64,000 nt of DNA from Bugulina stolonifera (Eukaryota; Bryozoa; Gymnolaemata; Cheilostomatida; Bugulidae). Of the stretch, positions 12,155 through 25,200 are shown one piece after another. The position numbers and the translations under genes were made by a program. The notes beneath the pieces were generated by a model. That model worked only from the letters and a program-made list of their open reading frames with translations. It was not told the DNA's origin and ran no database searches. How positions within the stretch are numbered: position 1 is the first letter of the stretch; the number at the start of each line of letters is the position of its first letter. The stretch spans positions 21,888,298 to 21,952,297 of the forward strand of contig OW285189.1 in NCBI GenBank assembly GCA_935421135.1, written 5' to 3'.

Positions 12155-15100
12155 CTTCAGGATTGACTAGACTGGTAGATTATAATATAATATATGTGAG
12201 ATCGGTCAACTAGATTGCCCACTCCATTACATCGAAAGGATCTGAAAGGTCAACAATATCTATATACATTAATTGTATCACTATGAGTAATGATCATGTG
12301 CTGAGTAGCTATAATAAGTCTGTTTGTGTTTTGGTGGGTGTGGGTATCTCATATGAAGGATACATCCTGTTAGGGGTACAAAGGTAATCTATTTTTCAAT
12401 ACACCAATTTTGAAATAGAGAATTTGGGCTTATCCGCCGACACATTGCATCTATATCTATGTAGGGTAATTCTCTGGCCACGGGGGTGAACATACCACAA
12501 CGTATTTTTCGGGGTTCTACTAGTACAAAATAAAAAGACGATTGGTATACGTGTATATGTATGTAATTAAACCTACTGAAGAGCAGACTACCCCTTGGAA
12601 CATCCATCCAAACCCCTACAATTTTATAGACAGGCAAAACACTAGATTCCAGTCGAAAGGTTTGCCTGTGGCCATCCATACAAATAGTACAGTGAGCTTC
12701 AATACGTTTGTTGCACGAACAACCAGAGACCCAGGAGTTGGATCTTTTAGTAAATAGCCTAGTTATAATCATATGTTCCTTTTTAGTCTCTGTGCTTTGA
12801 CTTAAACGCTAGCCTCCCCTTCTGCTTTTCGGATCGGTCTAGAGGCTCCAACTTTGACCTGAACCTGAACACTGGCTCCAGAGTTTTAAGCAGTTACACT
12901 AAGACATTTTCAAAGAGAAAAGACTAATGGGTATAGAAGCGAAGGCTTCATCTATTCTAAGGTTAAAGGTTTGATGCCCAATTTATTTGTTCACGCGTTC
13001 CACTGAGAATTGTAGTTCTACTGAAATTCCCCACTTTGGGTACTATTGATTTTCATTACCATTTAGATAAAAATAACTTTCAGGGATTATATTTTCATTG
13101 ATATTCTAACAGTAATCAGTTGTTATGCTTTTACAGGCACTTTGTTGAAGTTGCAATGTTATTCAATCATGATAGCAACTTTCACCTGAATTATTCCATC
13201 TTAAATAACAGTAACAATTCTTTACAAAATTTTTATTATTAACCATTCGTCATGCAAAATGCATGGAGAAAACCTAAGAGATAGCGATCAATAATATGAC
13301 TGAATGCCATGCCCTAATTGTTGACTGTGACAAGGAATCAAAGCCACATTTTGTGGTTGAGTCTGTCGAGTCAATGGTGAATCATGCAGGACAACTAGTG
13401 CACGAGAAATCTCAAGTTTAGCCTATATTATAAAATTTCAGTAAAGTAGACTGTATTCCTGATTTCTTTTGGCAACATCTGGCTTTGGAAAGCATTAGAA
13501 ACTTAGAATCTTTTACTACATTACCCCTAAGGCTGGTAACAGAACCACAAGCCAGGTGAATAAAGAAGGAAAGTAAAACAATAAGTAGCCTAACATACAG
13601 CAAGTCGATTAGGTAATATAGGAATATGATGGGTCTATGTAGGTAGGACAAGATTTATAAGTCACAGTTAGAAGGGAGTTTTGACATAACTATAGCACAG
13701 TTACAGAAGGCATACGCTGAGATAAATCTAACAGAGAATAACGTATACAAAATAAGATGCCAGTTCCTTTATTGCTTTCCAAAGCATGAATGGAAGAAAT
13801 AGATATAGATCAATTTTGTTTTAAAATTTTTACTGAGAATTTCAAATTTGCAGAGTAAAACTAAATAATCAGTACATATAGCATGACTATGAGTAGTCAT
13901 GCAGCCTATAATATAGTGTCTATATAATGACATTCAATATTGAATATAGATTTCACTAAAATCATTTTAGCTAAGAATAAGAATTGAAGTTACTGAGAGT
14001 TTAGTTCACTAATTAAGAATTAACATCGATGGCATACAAATGTACATACAAACTCAATTTTAATTTATTTAATTTTATAATCATTATGATTATTATAATC
14101 ATAATCGATAATGAAACAGAAATTATATAGAATTAATAGGCAATAGGAATAGGCAGTAAGACATATCATGAGAGTAGTAAGTTAACGAGTAAGTTAAATA
14201 CAAAATACACGTTCGTTCAGTTAAAGAAAAGTTTAAAGTTATGTTTTATATCAATATTACAAATTAGTTAGGCCAATTTGCATCTCTGATTAACCTTAAT
14301 AATTTAAAAATCTAAATTAAAATAAATAGGTCTTGGAGTTGGACGACTCCAGTATAATACGAGTATACGTTTATGTCTATGACGATGAATGTATCATCGC
14401 AAATTGATGCAATGTATGAATAGCCACTGCTTATAAATATCGCATTAGATAATATGGCAATTTGCTAACATAAAGAAAAAAATATTACAACAGATTTAGA
14501 TTATCATCATTAGATTATTGCTTTCTTTCTCTTTGCTTGTACATCTTTGGACAGTTGAGTGATATCGGGCCAAAGATACCTTTGATCGGGCTGTCTACCT
14601 TCCTTATGATTGGAGCATTGTTCATTTAATACTTCACATTGACTAATCAAAGGCGAGTATAAAACGCTACACCAATCAGAAGTTAGACTAACAATCTGTC
14701 CGATAGACAACTGATGATTTAGCATTCTAACTTTCTCGGACTATGGTACCATCTTCTAAAGCGCGGGTGAGTAACTCCAAACAATGGTAGCAATACGTTG
14801 TAGTAAGACAACTCCTGTCACACATGCACGGTTGCCTTCTCAACTCAGATTTGGTTCATTTTCTATTCTTCCAAAGTTTTTCAACCCAGGTTATACCCAA
14901 ATGTGAGAGTCTCACAGTCTTTCGAAAGTATACATCTAGATAGTTTCGTGTGGCAAATGTGCTTAACCATCTCAAAGGAGCACCCTAGATCAGCAATAGT
15001 TGAAGGAAAGATGTGCCAGTTGTCACCACAGGAATACCCTCCCATGCAAGGAAATTTACCATTTCTGTTAGGTTAATCCTGACCAATCAGCGGCACTATT

Positions 15101-15927
15101 TCACTAAGGCCCAATTAAAACCATTCACATACAACATAATGCATAATGTGGTTCAGGCTACAGTTCAGGCAACTAGTTCCTATTCTAACAGCTATCCATT
15201 ACTTAGTAGAAGGATGGGGAGAAAGTGTGTAGCGAAAGGAATTTTATAACTGGTGGTCAGAGTGACACATCTTTCTTTTCAAACTATTTGTGTCTTAGTT
15301 ATTGCATAAAAATGGGTCCGATGACTATGCCTGGGTGATTAGTTACATCTGCATTGCGATTACATAGCACAGCACATACCACATAATGATGCAGTTGTTG
15401 TTAGCCAATTGGATAACTGGATAATTGTGAGGCCAGTCTATCCCTAGCCTGGGCATCAGACCTATTATACTAGTACAGTACAGTTTAGTGACGTAGTGGG
15501 TTTGGGTAAACTGGCTTAGACAGTTAAATAACCTCGAAATGTGAAACACTTCAGCCCACCCCCACAGTATAGGCTGCAAAGTGTGGCTCTCATAAGCTAT
15601 TGATAATAATTAGAAGTTGTCCTCTCTCACTTGAGAGAGAAGGAAACAGAAATTGAGAGATGACTTTTAATCAGGACCAATGGCTTTTATTGCTCATGAA
15701 TGGGAGTGGAGTTAATGCCGGTTCATATTGTTTATTTTGCATTTCAAACTTTTACATAGAACCTTCTCTTCCCTCCTCTGTCCACAGCATACATCAGAGC
15801 TAACATTTTATATGTTACCCTTTTATTACCTAGACTACATTTACTATTCTTTATAGCTAACAATCAGCATTAAAATAAACACTAACAAAAATTCAGTATG
15901 TTATAAAATGCATATTATATTTATGGA
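12155..15927. other. Intergenic region without a recognised gene
   Basis: AT-rich sequence between the TMEM72-like start and the dehydrogenase stop. Reading frames of 60-130 codons occur (for example 12389-12772 on the minus strand), but none shows splice context, composition or a family match. A half copy of the GAAGTTGTCC palindrome family lies near 15613-15650. A short minus-strand ORF at 14510-14725 and a possible plus-strand first exon at 14743-14765 are discussed separately. Confidence 0.5.
14510..14725 (-). CDS. Small hypothetical ORF, 71 residues, function unknown
   Basis: The frame runs from an ATG at 14725 to a TAA and ends in a basic KRKKAII tail. Upstream on the minus strand the frame is closed by TAG, so the ATG would be the true start if it is translated. 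Seventeen bases beyond it, on the plus strand, a short ATG frame (14743-14765) runs into a strong donor GTGAGT, which would make a divergent pair. I recognise no domain. It could be a chance ORF in AT-rich DNA. Confidence 0.15.
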   Translation of the reverse strand: MLNHQLSIGQIVSLTSDWCSVLYSPLISQCEVLNEQCSNHKEGRQPDQRYLWPDITQLSKDVQAKRKKAII

Positions 15928-18900
15928 CTAAAATTTGACTTCAGTAAGCAGAGGTTTTCCATCGGCAAATGCTTTGCAATTATCTATACACAGTTGGATC
16001 ATCTTCCCTCGGGTCTGCAACAGACATTACAACAAATTACAGTCAATATTAATAAATGCAAACTGTTCATAGACATACTATTTATAGTAGAGTGCCTTTA
16101 TTGACAGCATTTATTCTACATCGACCTACCTGTATGTATGTATATACATGTACATTGTATTATATTATAGTAGTAGTGATAAAATATTCTCACAGTCATG
16201 AGAATTTACCGAATAAGATTTAATTCACATAGAGTCTTAACAGTATTAAAGGTTGTAGTCTCAGTGGTTCACATCAGACATGATGTTTGCATAGATTGAG
16301 TTGGAAAAGAACTGCGACAGTTCACATAAAGTATTACAATTATGATGTGATGATAGCAGTAGCAAAAGTATGTCAAGGACAAACTTTCATGATTAGTACA
16401 ACATTATGTGAACCAGTCGTAATTAATTTTCTCCAGTTCATCATAATAAAGAAGACAACTCCACATTATAATCAATAGCTTATATGAATGTCAAGACACG
16501 ATTTATGAACACCCAAGCTCAGATTATACATTGGAGTTTTGCTGCTTCTTTACATGCTGAACAACAGCAATTATATTATTATTTACCTGAACAGTGGCGG
16601 AGCCCCAATGAGGTACTATGATCACATTATCCATAGCCAAGAGTGGGTGGCTGTCAGGTAATGGTTCAGGGTCAGTGACATCTAAGGCTGCAGCAGCAAT
16701 CTCCTTAGACTTCAGTGCTTCAACTAAACTGTCCGTATTTACAACAGCGCCTACGGGAGAACCACCATAAGACATGTTATGCTGTTTAAAGCACAAAGAA
16801 GGTAGAATAGATGTGTAGCATGAAAAGTAAAATAATCAGGTCAACGCAATCCGTAAACAAACAGAAGTACAATTGATGCAATTAGTCTAATTTTTATTTT
16901 CAATATTTTAAACATCCGCTTTGTAACTAAGAAATTAATGGTTCCTCTAGTGTATAGTAGTCCAAATAGTTATGCAACACTTATTTCAACATTTACGGTA
17001 ATTTCTGTGAATGAGATTACTGGATGAATGCAAAATGATCATGACACTTTGAATATATTACAGTAGAACTGTCATAGAACCAACCTCTGGCGACATTGAT
17101 TAAGTGTGCTGTCGGTTTCATGGCTTTGAACTGTTCTGATGTGAATAAGCCTTTTGTTTCGGCTGTTAGCGGGCAGCTTATGATCACAAAGTCACACAGC
17201 GGCAGCATTGAGAACAGATCAGCATAATAAGTAGCTCCTACATCTACATCATTTTCCCTAAACACAAAATAAATACCAATATTATGTATAACATGTTAGC
17301 CAAATTTGGAAATACAGTGTATTACAAAGCATAAGAAAAACTCTCATCTGACACCATTTATTTTACTTCATTCAATAAAGTAATAATTATATCATGTATC
17401 CATATCTCCAAGAATAAAAAATTTTATATCACTTTCTGTGTGACCTGACACTGTACCACTCATTTAGTTGAACAAAATACATTGTATTGCATACACTGAT
17501 ACACGATTGTGTCCATATTTATGGTACTCGCCTCTGCACTGATTACACAAACAACAGTAATATAGCGATCAGACAATATTGTACAAGGGGCGATCCAAAA
17601 GTTCCAGGGCAGGTTTGATAATTTTGCAAGCATTTGTGTTATCTTGCTAACTTTTTGCACAGATGTTGCCATAGAGTTGTGTGCAGAAATAATGATTCAG
17701 TGTAGTGATTCAGACATGCTGCATTATAAGAAGGCATTGTATTGCACAGGTCATAGACCATACTTCTAATGAAAACCTTAGTTCTCACCTTCTAGTTCTG
17801 TTATGGTAAACTATATTCATGTGGAAAGCTTTTGCACGTTGTGCTATTTTCAGCCCTATGGAGCCCATTCCAACAATACCAAGTGTAGCATAGCTGATTT
17901 CCTGTCCCAGCTGCAGTGAACTGAACAGCCTAGTCTTTTCTTCGGTTTGCTTTCTCATTGACCATTCCATTCCTTAAAACATGAACACATTCAGCAAATA
18001 CAAGTGACTATCGCTGAAGGTGCAGTTATGATGTTGTTCTTGTTCGCCTGTTTATGTTGGGTCAATGTCATCAAGAACGGTTATGCTACATCCTGTGTCA
18101 CAGCATGATAATATCACTGAAATTTGACAACATTTTGAGGATAAGTTACAAGAATTTAAAATTTGACTTCATATAGGCCTCGAATGGAAACTTTGAAATA
18201 AAATCAATAAACTATATGCAATACAACAAAAATTAAATTTGGAACCTGGAATCTTATAGGCTGATGGACCACTGAAACACCAAGAAAGTAACTTTCAAGT
18301 TCCTTTCCAGGTAAATAGCAGTGCAAGAGCCACAAGGCCTACATACTGATTTTGAAAATGTCCTAGTGAGAGCAGCTTTGGCTGGATACAACTAACTCAG
18401 TGGTCTATCGATATGTCGGTGAGTACCGAGATGTTTGCAAAAATGCACCTTTACAGGAGAAATATGTAAAGACAAGAAGAGAACAACTACATAACATGGT
18501 TATGGTAATGGATAAATGCTCGGATAAATATTTTTACATGTAGCCTACATGCTTCTTCACAAAGAATCAATTATCTTCATGTGTGCATTATGAATTTTCA
18601 AAAAATTACCGCCGAAAACATGTTGGTACATGCTCTGACAGGACAGCAAGAGCGAGTCACCGGCCAGTTCTCAGAACATTATTTCTCCATGTAAACAATC
18701 ACTGATGATGCAGTAACTGCTAACCAAATAGTCAGAGAGATGCCAAGAGTCTGCATATGTACATAAGCAAAAAACGTGCCATTTTTCTGAACAATGTAGG
18801 AGTTGAGCATAACTGCATAGTTTAGGCATAGTGTGTATTCTGCTATTCTCATCCAATGTATGACTATTCTAGATTTATATTCATCAATCATCATACGGAC

Positions 18901-19773
18901 ATGAATGATAGCTTACATACTATATTTTGCCAATTTTATCTAAACCACATTTTAAATTTACATATCAGATGAAGCCCATTGGTAGTGTCTGACCATAAGG
19001 TACTAGCAGTACACCATTGCTTATTAGGTGCAGTAGTGGAGAAACCTGGATAGCCTTAGTTCCTTGTTTGTGGTTGGGGTTTAGGACAAGGGCGATCTAC
19101 CAACAAAATATAGAGAAGACAACTACTCCTGCTTCAGTTTTGACGACGATCAAAGGCTATCTCAAATTTCTTCACTTCTTCACCCAACTCACCATTGCTG
19201 GACTGCAAATCTCGAGCCTAGAACCCTAAAACCAGTCATATACAGTGCAGGCAGAATGCCTGAGGTTTGTAGCAAAGGGTGAAACCAGCTTAGACTTTAT
19301 CCATAGTTGTAAGTTTAAACAAGTGTTGTGTCTATAGCTGCCACAGAGACTGCATGATTACTCTGAGAGAGAGTGACGTATTACTCACCTATGCTAAATT
19401 GACGGCCAGAGGCAAGCATAAGAGCCAGAGCCATATCAGCGGTTGAATCACTCAAAATATCAGGAGTGTTAGTCAATCTTAGTCCAAGAGTTTTCATTTT
19501 CTCAAAAGGCATGTGGTTTACTCCAACTCCATGATTGCAGACAACACCGAGCATTGGAAGAAGTCCTTCCTCTTTACGGCTGAATATCTTTGGTCCATGA
19601 CCTCCACAATAGATGCTTGTAGTGATATCCGCCCCTAGAGATGGGTCAGCAACCAAGTCATCATCTGTGATCACCTCTAGTTGAGAGTTGACTATGTTCT
19701 CCAACTCTGTATATCCTGCATACATGTTGCTGGGTGCACCAGGTATGAACACCTTTAGCTTGTTGTCAGACAT
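15928..19773 (-). CDS. D-isomer-specific 2-hydroxyacid dehydrogenase (glyoxylate/hydroxypyruvate reductase-like)
   Basis: Five exons on the minus strand: 19389-19773, 17789-17972, 17085-17257, 16587-16750 and 15928-16014. Phases agree and give 330 residues, the usual family length. The protein should reduce 2-oxo acids such as glyoxylate or hydroxypyruvate with NAD(P)H in the cytosol. Visible are the NAD-binding Rossmann motif GIVGMGSIG, the catalytic Arg in INVARG, the Glu in DPEPLP and the His in PHWGSAT. The usual PHIGSAT has Trp for Ile here. The N-terminal part carries the NHGVGVNHM segment typical of the substrate domain. The start is the ATG at 19771-19773, in a good MSDNKLKVF context. 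No targeting peptide is evident. Cofactor preference and exact substrate cannot be read from the sequence. Confidence 0.85.
19015..19215 (+). repeat. Dispersed repeat, copy A
   Basis: Lies in intron 1 of the dehydrogenase. It shares the order GGTGCAGTAGTGG, TGGTTGGGGTTT, AAAATATAGAGAAGACAAC, CTCCTGCTTCAGTTTTG and ATCTCAAATTTCT with blocks at 35116-35295 and 58826-58937, all in the same orientation. No coding potential or terminal repeats were found. It could be a SINE-like or other non-autonomous element. Confidence 0.55.
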
Positions 19774-22287
19774 GATGAGTGAGCTATATGTTATACACTA
19801 ACACTCCTGTGCAGCAAACCTACTAATGCTGAATGCCACTAAGACTAGGCACTTGTCAAGTTATTGTTGCAAGTAATTTGATATGCAAAGTATTTTAATC
19901 CATTCTCTGTGCTATTAGACTGATAAGGTCACAATTCTTAGGTCACCAAGTATTCAGTTTGGTTTGATTCAGTGCTTATCAGTCATCAGTATGTTGCAGA
20001 CTTTAGTTCAAATTTATTTGCTTATGTTATCTCAATTAGGCTAACCGTGTTTAGAGAAGACTGTCTCATCCTCACAGCAGGCTTACAGCATCTTGTACTA
20101 CTATGTTGAGTGCCAATATCTATCGTACACATCTCTATACTATTTCATAGGTGAAATGGTGGAATACAATGCTACAACACAACACTAGGGGTACACTGGA
20201 GTAGAGAAATGTTTAGTCACCCAATACAAGTAAACATGTAGCTGAAGCAATATTTTGAAAACTAATAAAATAATTTTAGATTTTTGGGGGCTTGGGGGGA
20301 ATAGAACCAACATAGGAAAGGTATTTCAAAAAATCTATTGGTTGTACATTTGATCGAGACCTAAAATTGGTCTCATAATATGTATTTCATATACTGAACT
20401 GAATAAATCGCAGTGAATTAATGATATTGTATTTATCTTGAATTGTTCAGCTAACACACTGACAAGAATAAGGACCACCAAGTTGAATTAGAAATGAGAG
20501 CTGCTTCTCATGTGAAGTTGTCCTTTCTCAATTTGTGAAAACCAATTGAGAGAGGACAACTTCAAACTTTAGGTTATAGTCTACGTTCACAGCCAAGTAT
20601 TTATTGACTTGGGTTATGATCAATTATGTGTAGCTTATGGACTGAATGAAAATTTTTAACCGTCACTTGACTTTTAACTGATCTAGATCACTGGATAAAA
20701 ACGTGAGATTTGGTGAAAAGTAAATATGTGACTTACTTAGTTTTGATTAACCACTACAGGGAATCAACTTGTGACTTGAAGAGCCACAGCTTGGGTTTCG
20801 GAAAATACTTGTAAAATAACACCTCTGTATTATTACCACAATTGGAATGGACATCTCTGATATTTGAACATGAATGTGAACACTCTCCAAGCCAATAAAT
20901 TGACAGTGCTAGGGAGGAAAAGGTTTGCACCATTCATGAATGCTACTCACCCTAAACACAGGATTTATTCACATTGTTCAGCAACTTGTAAGTTGCCCAT
21001 TTGATGGAAAGTGATATTGAGACAATTTTGGGATTGATTCATGTGTCCTTTTAGCAAATAAACATTATAAATATTGGTTATCCAATGTCGGAAGGAAAAA
21101 ACCAAAAAAGTGAGCAAGTACTACAACATGAGCCAGACTTATTTCACAAGAAGACAGCTCCGAAGGTGAACTTGCAAACACTTCCAGCATTTGTAATAAC
21201 CTAACATAAGCATAACACTATTAGCAAAGCAAGGAGTAAGATGTAAAATTGAATCATCAACAGCCAATTTTCTTCTGTTAGGGCAAAACAAAGATTAAAT
21301 ATTTATTCCTGTGTAACTAACATATACATGTACATGTATATAACCTCCTACAGCAAAGACCACCACCGTTTGTCAAAGTTGGCTGACTTTTGGAAAATGG
21401 TCACTTTTTTCTTTGCCCACTAGAAAAAGGCTTTCCCTGTCTACATTGTACATAAATTTTGCATTGAAGAAGAATCAAATATATTATAGGCTGATGATTT
21501 AAGAAATATCATTACATGATAAAGTAGTCAATCTTTATACAGCATATAAAATAGTGACTGGGACTCTAATTATAACTCTTTACTGTAAAACACGGGTAAA
21601 ATCAATCAGAAAGCATTTGACTATTTTTGAGTTAGTCTGAACAAATGGAAAAAAGTAACAGCATGAATGAAATTAGACAAATTTTTAAAAAGCTCAGACT
21701 ACTCCTAGTGGGAGTGCTTTGGACAAGAAGCTAAAACTCCATTTTGGAGTTGGCTTCTTGTATAGAAGACCTTCAATGCTATTGGTTGTAGTTTGGTAGA
21801 ATGCACTAACACCGATGAGGAAAAAGGAAAACTTAACTGGGAGAATGTTTTACATTATGTACATGTATTTGTATCTAAAGTTGTATAAAAATAAAAATAG
21901 AACTTAATGTCACCTGACTGAACTGTGGTCTGCTGTTAAAACACGGTATACCTACCACATGCCCCTTTCCCTTTCTTGAAGGTTTGAGACTCAGACTAAC
22001 TATACATGTATGACTAAACACTAGAATTATACAAAATAATACAAAACACTATATAGAATGCAGCGAGATTTGTCCAGACTAAGTTCATTTGTACTCAAGT
22101 CATAAGTACAGGGTAACTGTTATCTGGTTAGGAATGCATTCAGATGTTCTACCTAGAAGTAGCTGAAATCTAGAGTATATACATGTACATACAGCGGATA
22201 GGGGCATATGTACAAAGCCGTATGCACAGTTCCTATACATACAAGTACAAAACACTAAAAATAATATGACTAATAGCATGCACGAGG
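19774..22287. other. Intergenic region without a recognised gene
   Basis: AT-rich sequence between the dehydrogenase start and the SRA gene stop. It holds the 50-bp hairpin at 20514-20563. I see no exon-like open frames with splice sites and no RNA genes. Confidence 0.5.
20514..20563. repeat. 50-bp perfect-ended hairpin (miniature palindrome)
   Basis: GAAGTTGTCCTTTCTCAATT at 20514-20533 is the reverse complement, with one mismatch, of the 20 bases at 20544-20563. A 10-base loop separates the arms. A related half-copy lies at 15613-15650. It resembles a very small fold-back element or a MITE remnant. Confidence 0.65.
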
Positions 22288-25200
22288 CTACTGACTTGAA
22301 GCCTCAGCTGCTGGCTGAGACACTTCGAATGGTAAGGGTGGTTGATTGGGACATCTCTTTAAAGCAAACTTCCACACACCAAACCCTGAGGCTCCAGTTC
22401 CATACCTGTAACAGTCATTTTCCTAGCGTTAAAACCAGGAAGATTGGAATTAAAACAAGGCATTGAAACCAGTGAAGCTACATCATCAACAGATGTTGTA
22501 CATCACTCATGAGCTAGACAGTTTGCTGGCAAGCCAACATGCATTTGTAAGGCTATAAAATGTTCATAACCCACCAATTATCAATAGCTAGTAGTTCTAG
22601 AGAATGACAGGAAGCTTTGCAAAAGCACCCATGGAATATTGTGATGGTACGCCCAGTCGTATCTTACATCTGACACTCATTATTGCGTGCATACATGTAT
22701 ATATCTGCTTGTACTTTACTCTTATATTGTTATATATGATTGTATGATTATTTCTAAGTCTTTTAATGCCTTTTATACCCATGTACAGAGGCCCGACCTC
22801 TCAGAATCCATTGATATTCATTTTGTACATGAATTGGACCATTATAAGCAACTTTTGTAGAACCCGACCTATTTTGGGTCGGCCGTCGGGCTTCCGACGG
22901 CCATCTTGTTGCGCAACTTCCGGACGACCACACGTCGTCTTTTCCCGACGTCACGTCGGCCGGAAGTCCTTATACTATATAAAGGGCACTGTTTTACTGT
23001 TCATTGTCTCAGTCTACACTTGGCTTTCAATAAAGACACATCTATACTTGATACAGGGACTTTCTCTTCCTTTTACTAGGTCATTCGCTTTGCGAACCGC
23101 CTACTAGGTTGAACTACTCTCTTTCACTGTATAGTCTGAAGGTCGGACTTGAGATCAGATGGGTCGTCTTTGGTAGTATTTGGGCTACTGAGACCGCTCG
23201 ATCTTTCATGTAATGCGAAGTCCTATTACCACTCATAGGCACTTCATTTCTGGGTCGATAGTCGTCCAAGGACGACCGCACCAAATCACAGAAACCATTA
23301 CATTGGTGGCAGCGGTGGGATTCTAAGGTCGTACTCTTACGATACGAAGAGAAGGAAGGTGACCTCGGCCTCGGGTGACCGACCGACCTCATTCTTCAAT
23401 ACTTCTACGGCGATTTAGGACTCGGACCCGGGAACCTTGGATACGAGAAGGTGACAAACGCTAAAGTGCACCCATAATTCTCGTGGTTCCGCTGGATGTA
23501 GCCCGACCTACGCCGGATCTTCAATCAAAGACCGACCTCGGATCCAGAACAGATTGACGGTACTCAGTACGACCATTAGGCCGACACGGCCTAACAAACC
23601 AAAACAGTTTTACTCACTACCCGACACCCTACCGACATGGACCAAATAAGGAACCTGCTCCAGCAGGTGATGTACCAAGCCGAGCAGGACCTCAAAACAC
23701 TCAGCTACAACGGACAAGAGGACGTCGAACTCTTCATAGAAGACTTCACCGCTATGGCAGAGCGTTGCAACTGGAATGACAGAGCACGCCTCATACGGCT
23801 TAGAGCCGCCCTACACGGGCCCGCACAAGAATGCGGCCGACCCCGATCAATCGAAGAGATATTTTCCCGACTGAGGGAGCAATATGGACTATCTGCCAAA
23901 GAAGCCCGATGGAAGCTGTCCATACTGGAACAGCCAGCCCACACGTCACTCAGAGACTATGCAGCTCTCATCCGTAGACTGATGGCAATAGCCTTTGAAG
24001 GAGCACCCCCTGCATTTTTGGACGAATGGGCTGTAGAGAAGTTCTGCCTCACAGTCCACGACCACGGCCTACGCTGGTACTATACATGGTTACAGCCCGA
24101 TGATATGGAGGAAGCACTGGAAGCCGGAATGGCCTTCCGGAGTAACAAGGATGACAAGGCCAGCCCTCCAAAACCGCAAGAAGAGCTTCCCGCCGACCTC
24201 CTACGGAAAGCCCTACATACCCTCCTACAGAAATGTCAAGGCGCAGATGACGGACCAACGGTCACACCGGAGCCCGTCCCAGTAGACGACCCCATTCCTA
24301 CTGTAGCCGACACAGACAACAACCCAGGAGAAGGTGGACTCAACCACAATGGTCGTCCACAGAGGCCGACGGACACACCAGGACCCGTCCCAGTAGACGA
24401 ACCCATTCCTACTGGAGCCCAGCAAGGAGAAGGTGGACCACCCCACATTGGTCGTCCACAAAGGCCGACGGATACATCAGAACCCGTCCCAGTAGATGAA
24501 CCCACTCCTACTGCGGCCAAACCCAAGAAGAGTGGACCAAACCACATTGGTCGTCCACAAAGGCCGACGGATACATCAGAACCCGTCCCAGTAGATGAAC
24601 CCATTCCTACTGCGGCCAAACCCAAGAAGAGTGGACCAAACCACAATGGTCGTCCACTGAGGCCGACGGACACATCAGAACCCGTCCTAGTGGAAGAACC
24701 TATACCCACTAAGCCTAAAGTCAAGAGTAGCCACTCCAAACAGAAAACCCCACGGGTAACTAGCCCATCACACTCCAGGCCGACGGCGTCACCTACACCC
24801 GTCACAGTGGATGAACCTAAACCCACTAGGCCAACACCAGGCAAGAAACGACTCCACTCAAAGCCGGACACATCCGAAGTGACCACAGATCACCCCCCAA
24901 GGCTGAAAGGACGACTCATATGTCCCGCCCCGTCGGAACAAACCTCACAAGGTAACCCCGACCTATCCTCAACTCAGAAGGATCAACAGGATCTGGCCAC
25001 GTCCAGACCCGACACTAATCAGCAATTGATTCCCGCCAAAATTCAGTATGCCCCGACGGACGACTTATCGTGTGTAGAACTGCCAGACACCACAGTCCAA
25101 GTCCGCGGCCTGAGGATCGACACGGAGCAAACCGTGCTGGACCAAACCAGAGAGCTACCTCTGAACCTCTCGAAGAATGTTCAAGTTTCAACAGCCCGAC

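Noticed and set aside
24236..24886. 216-codon minus-strand frame opposite the gag repeats
   Set aside because: Shadow of the repeated Pro-rich gag codons.
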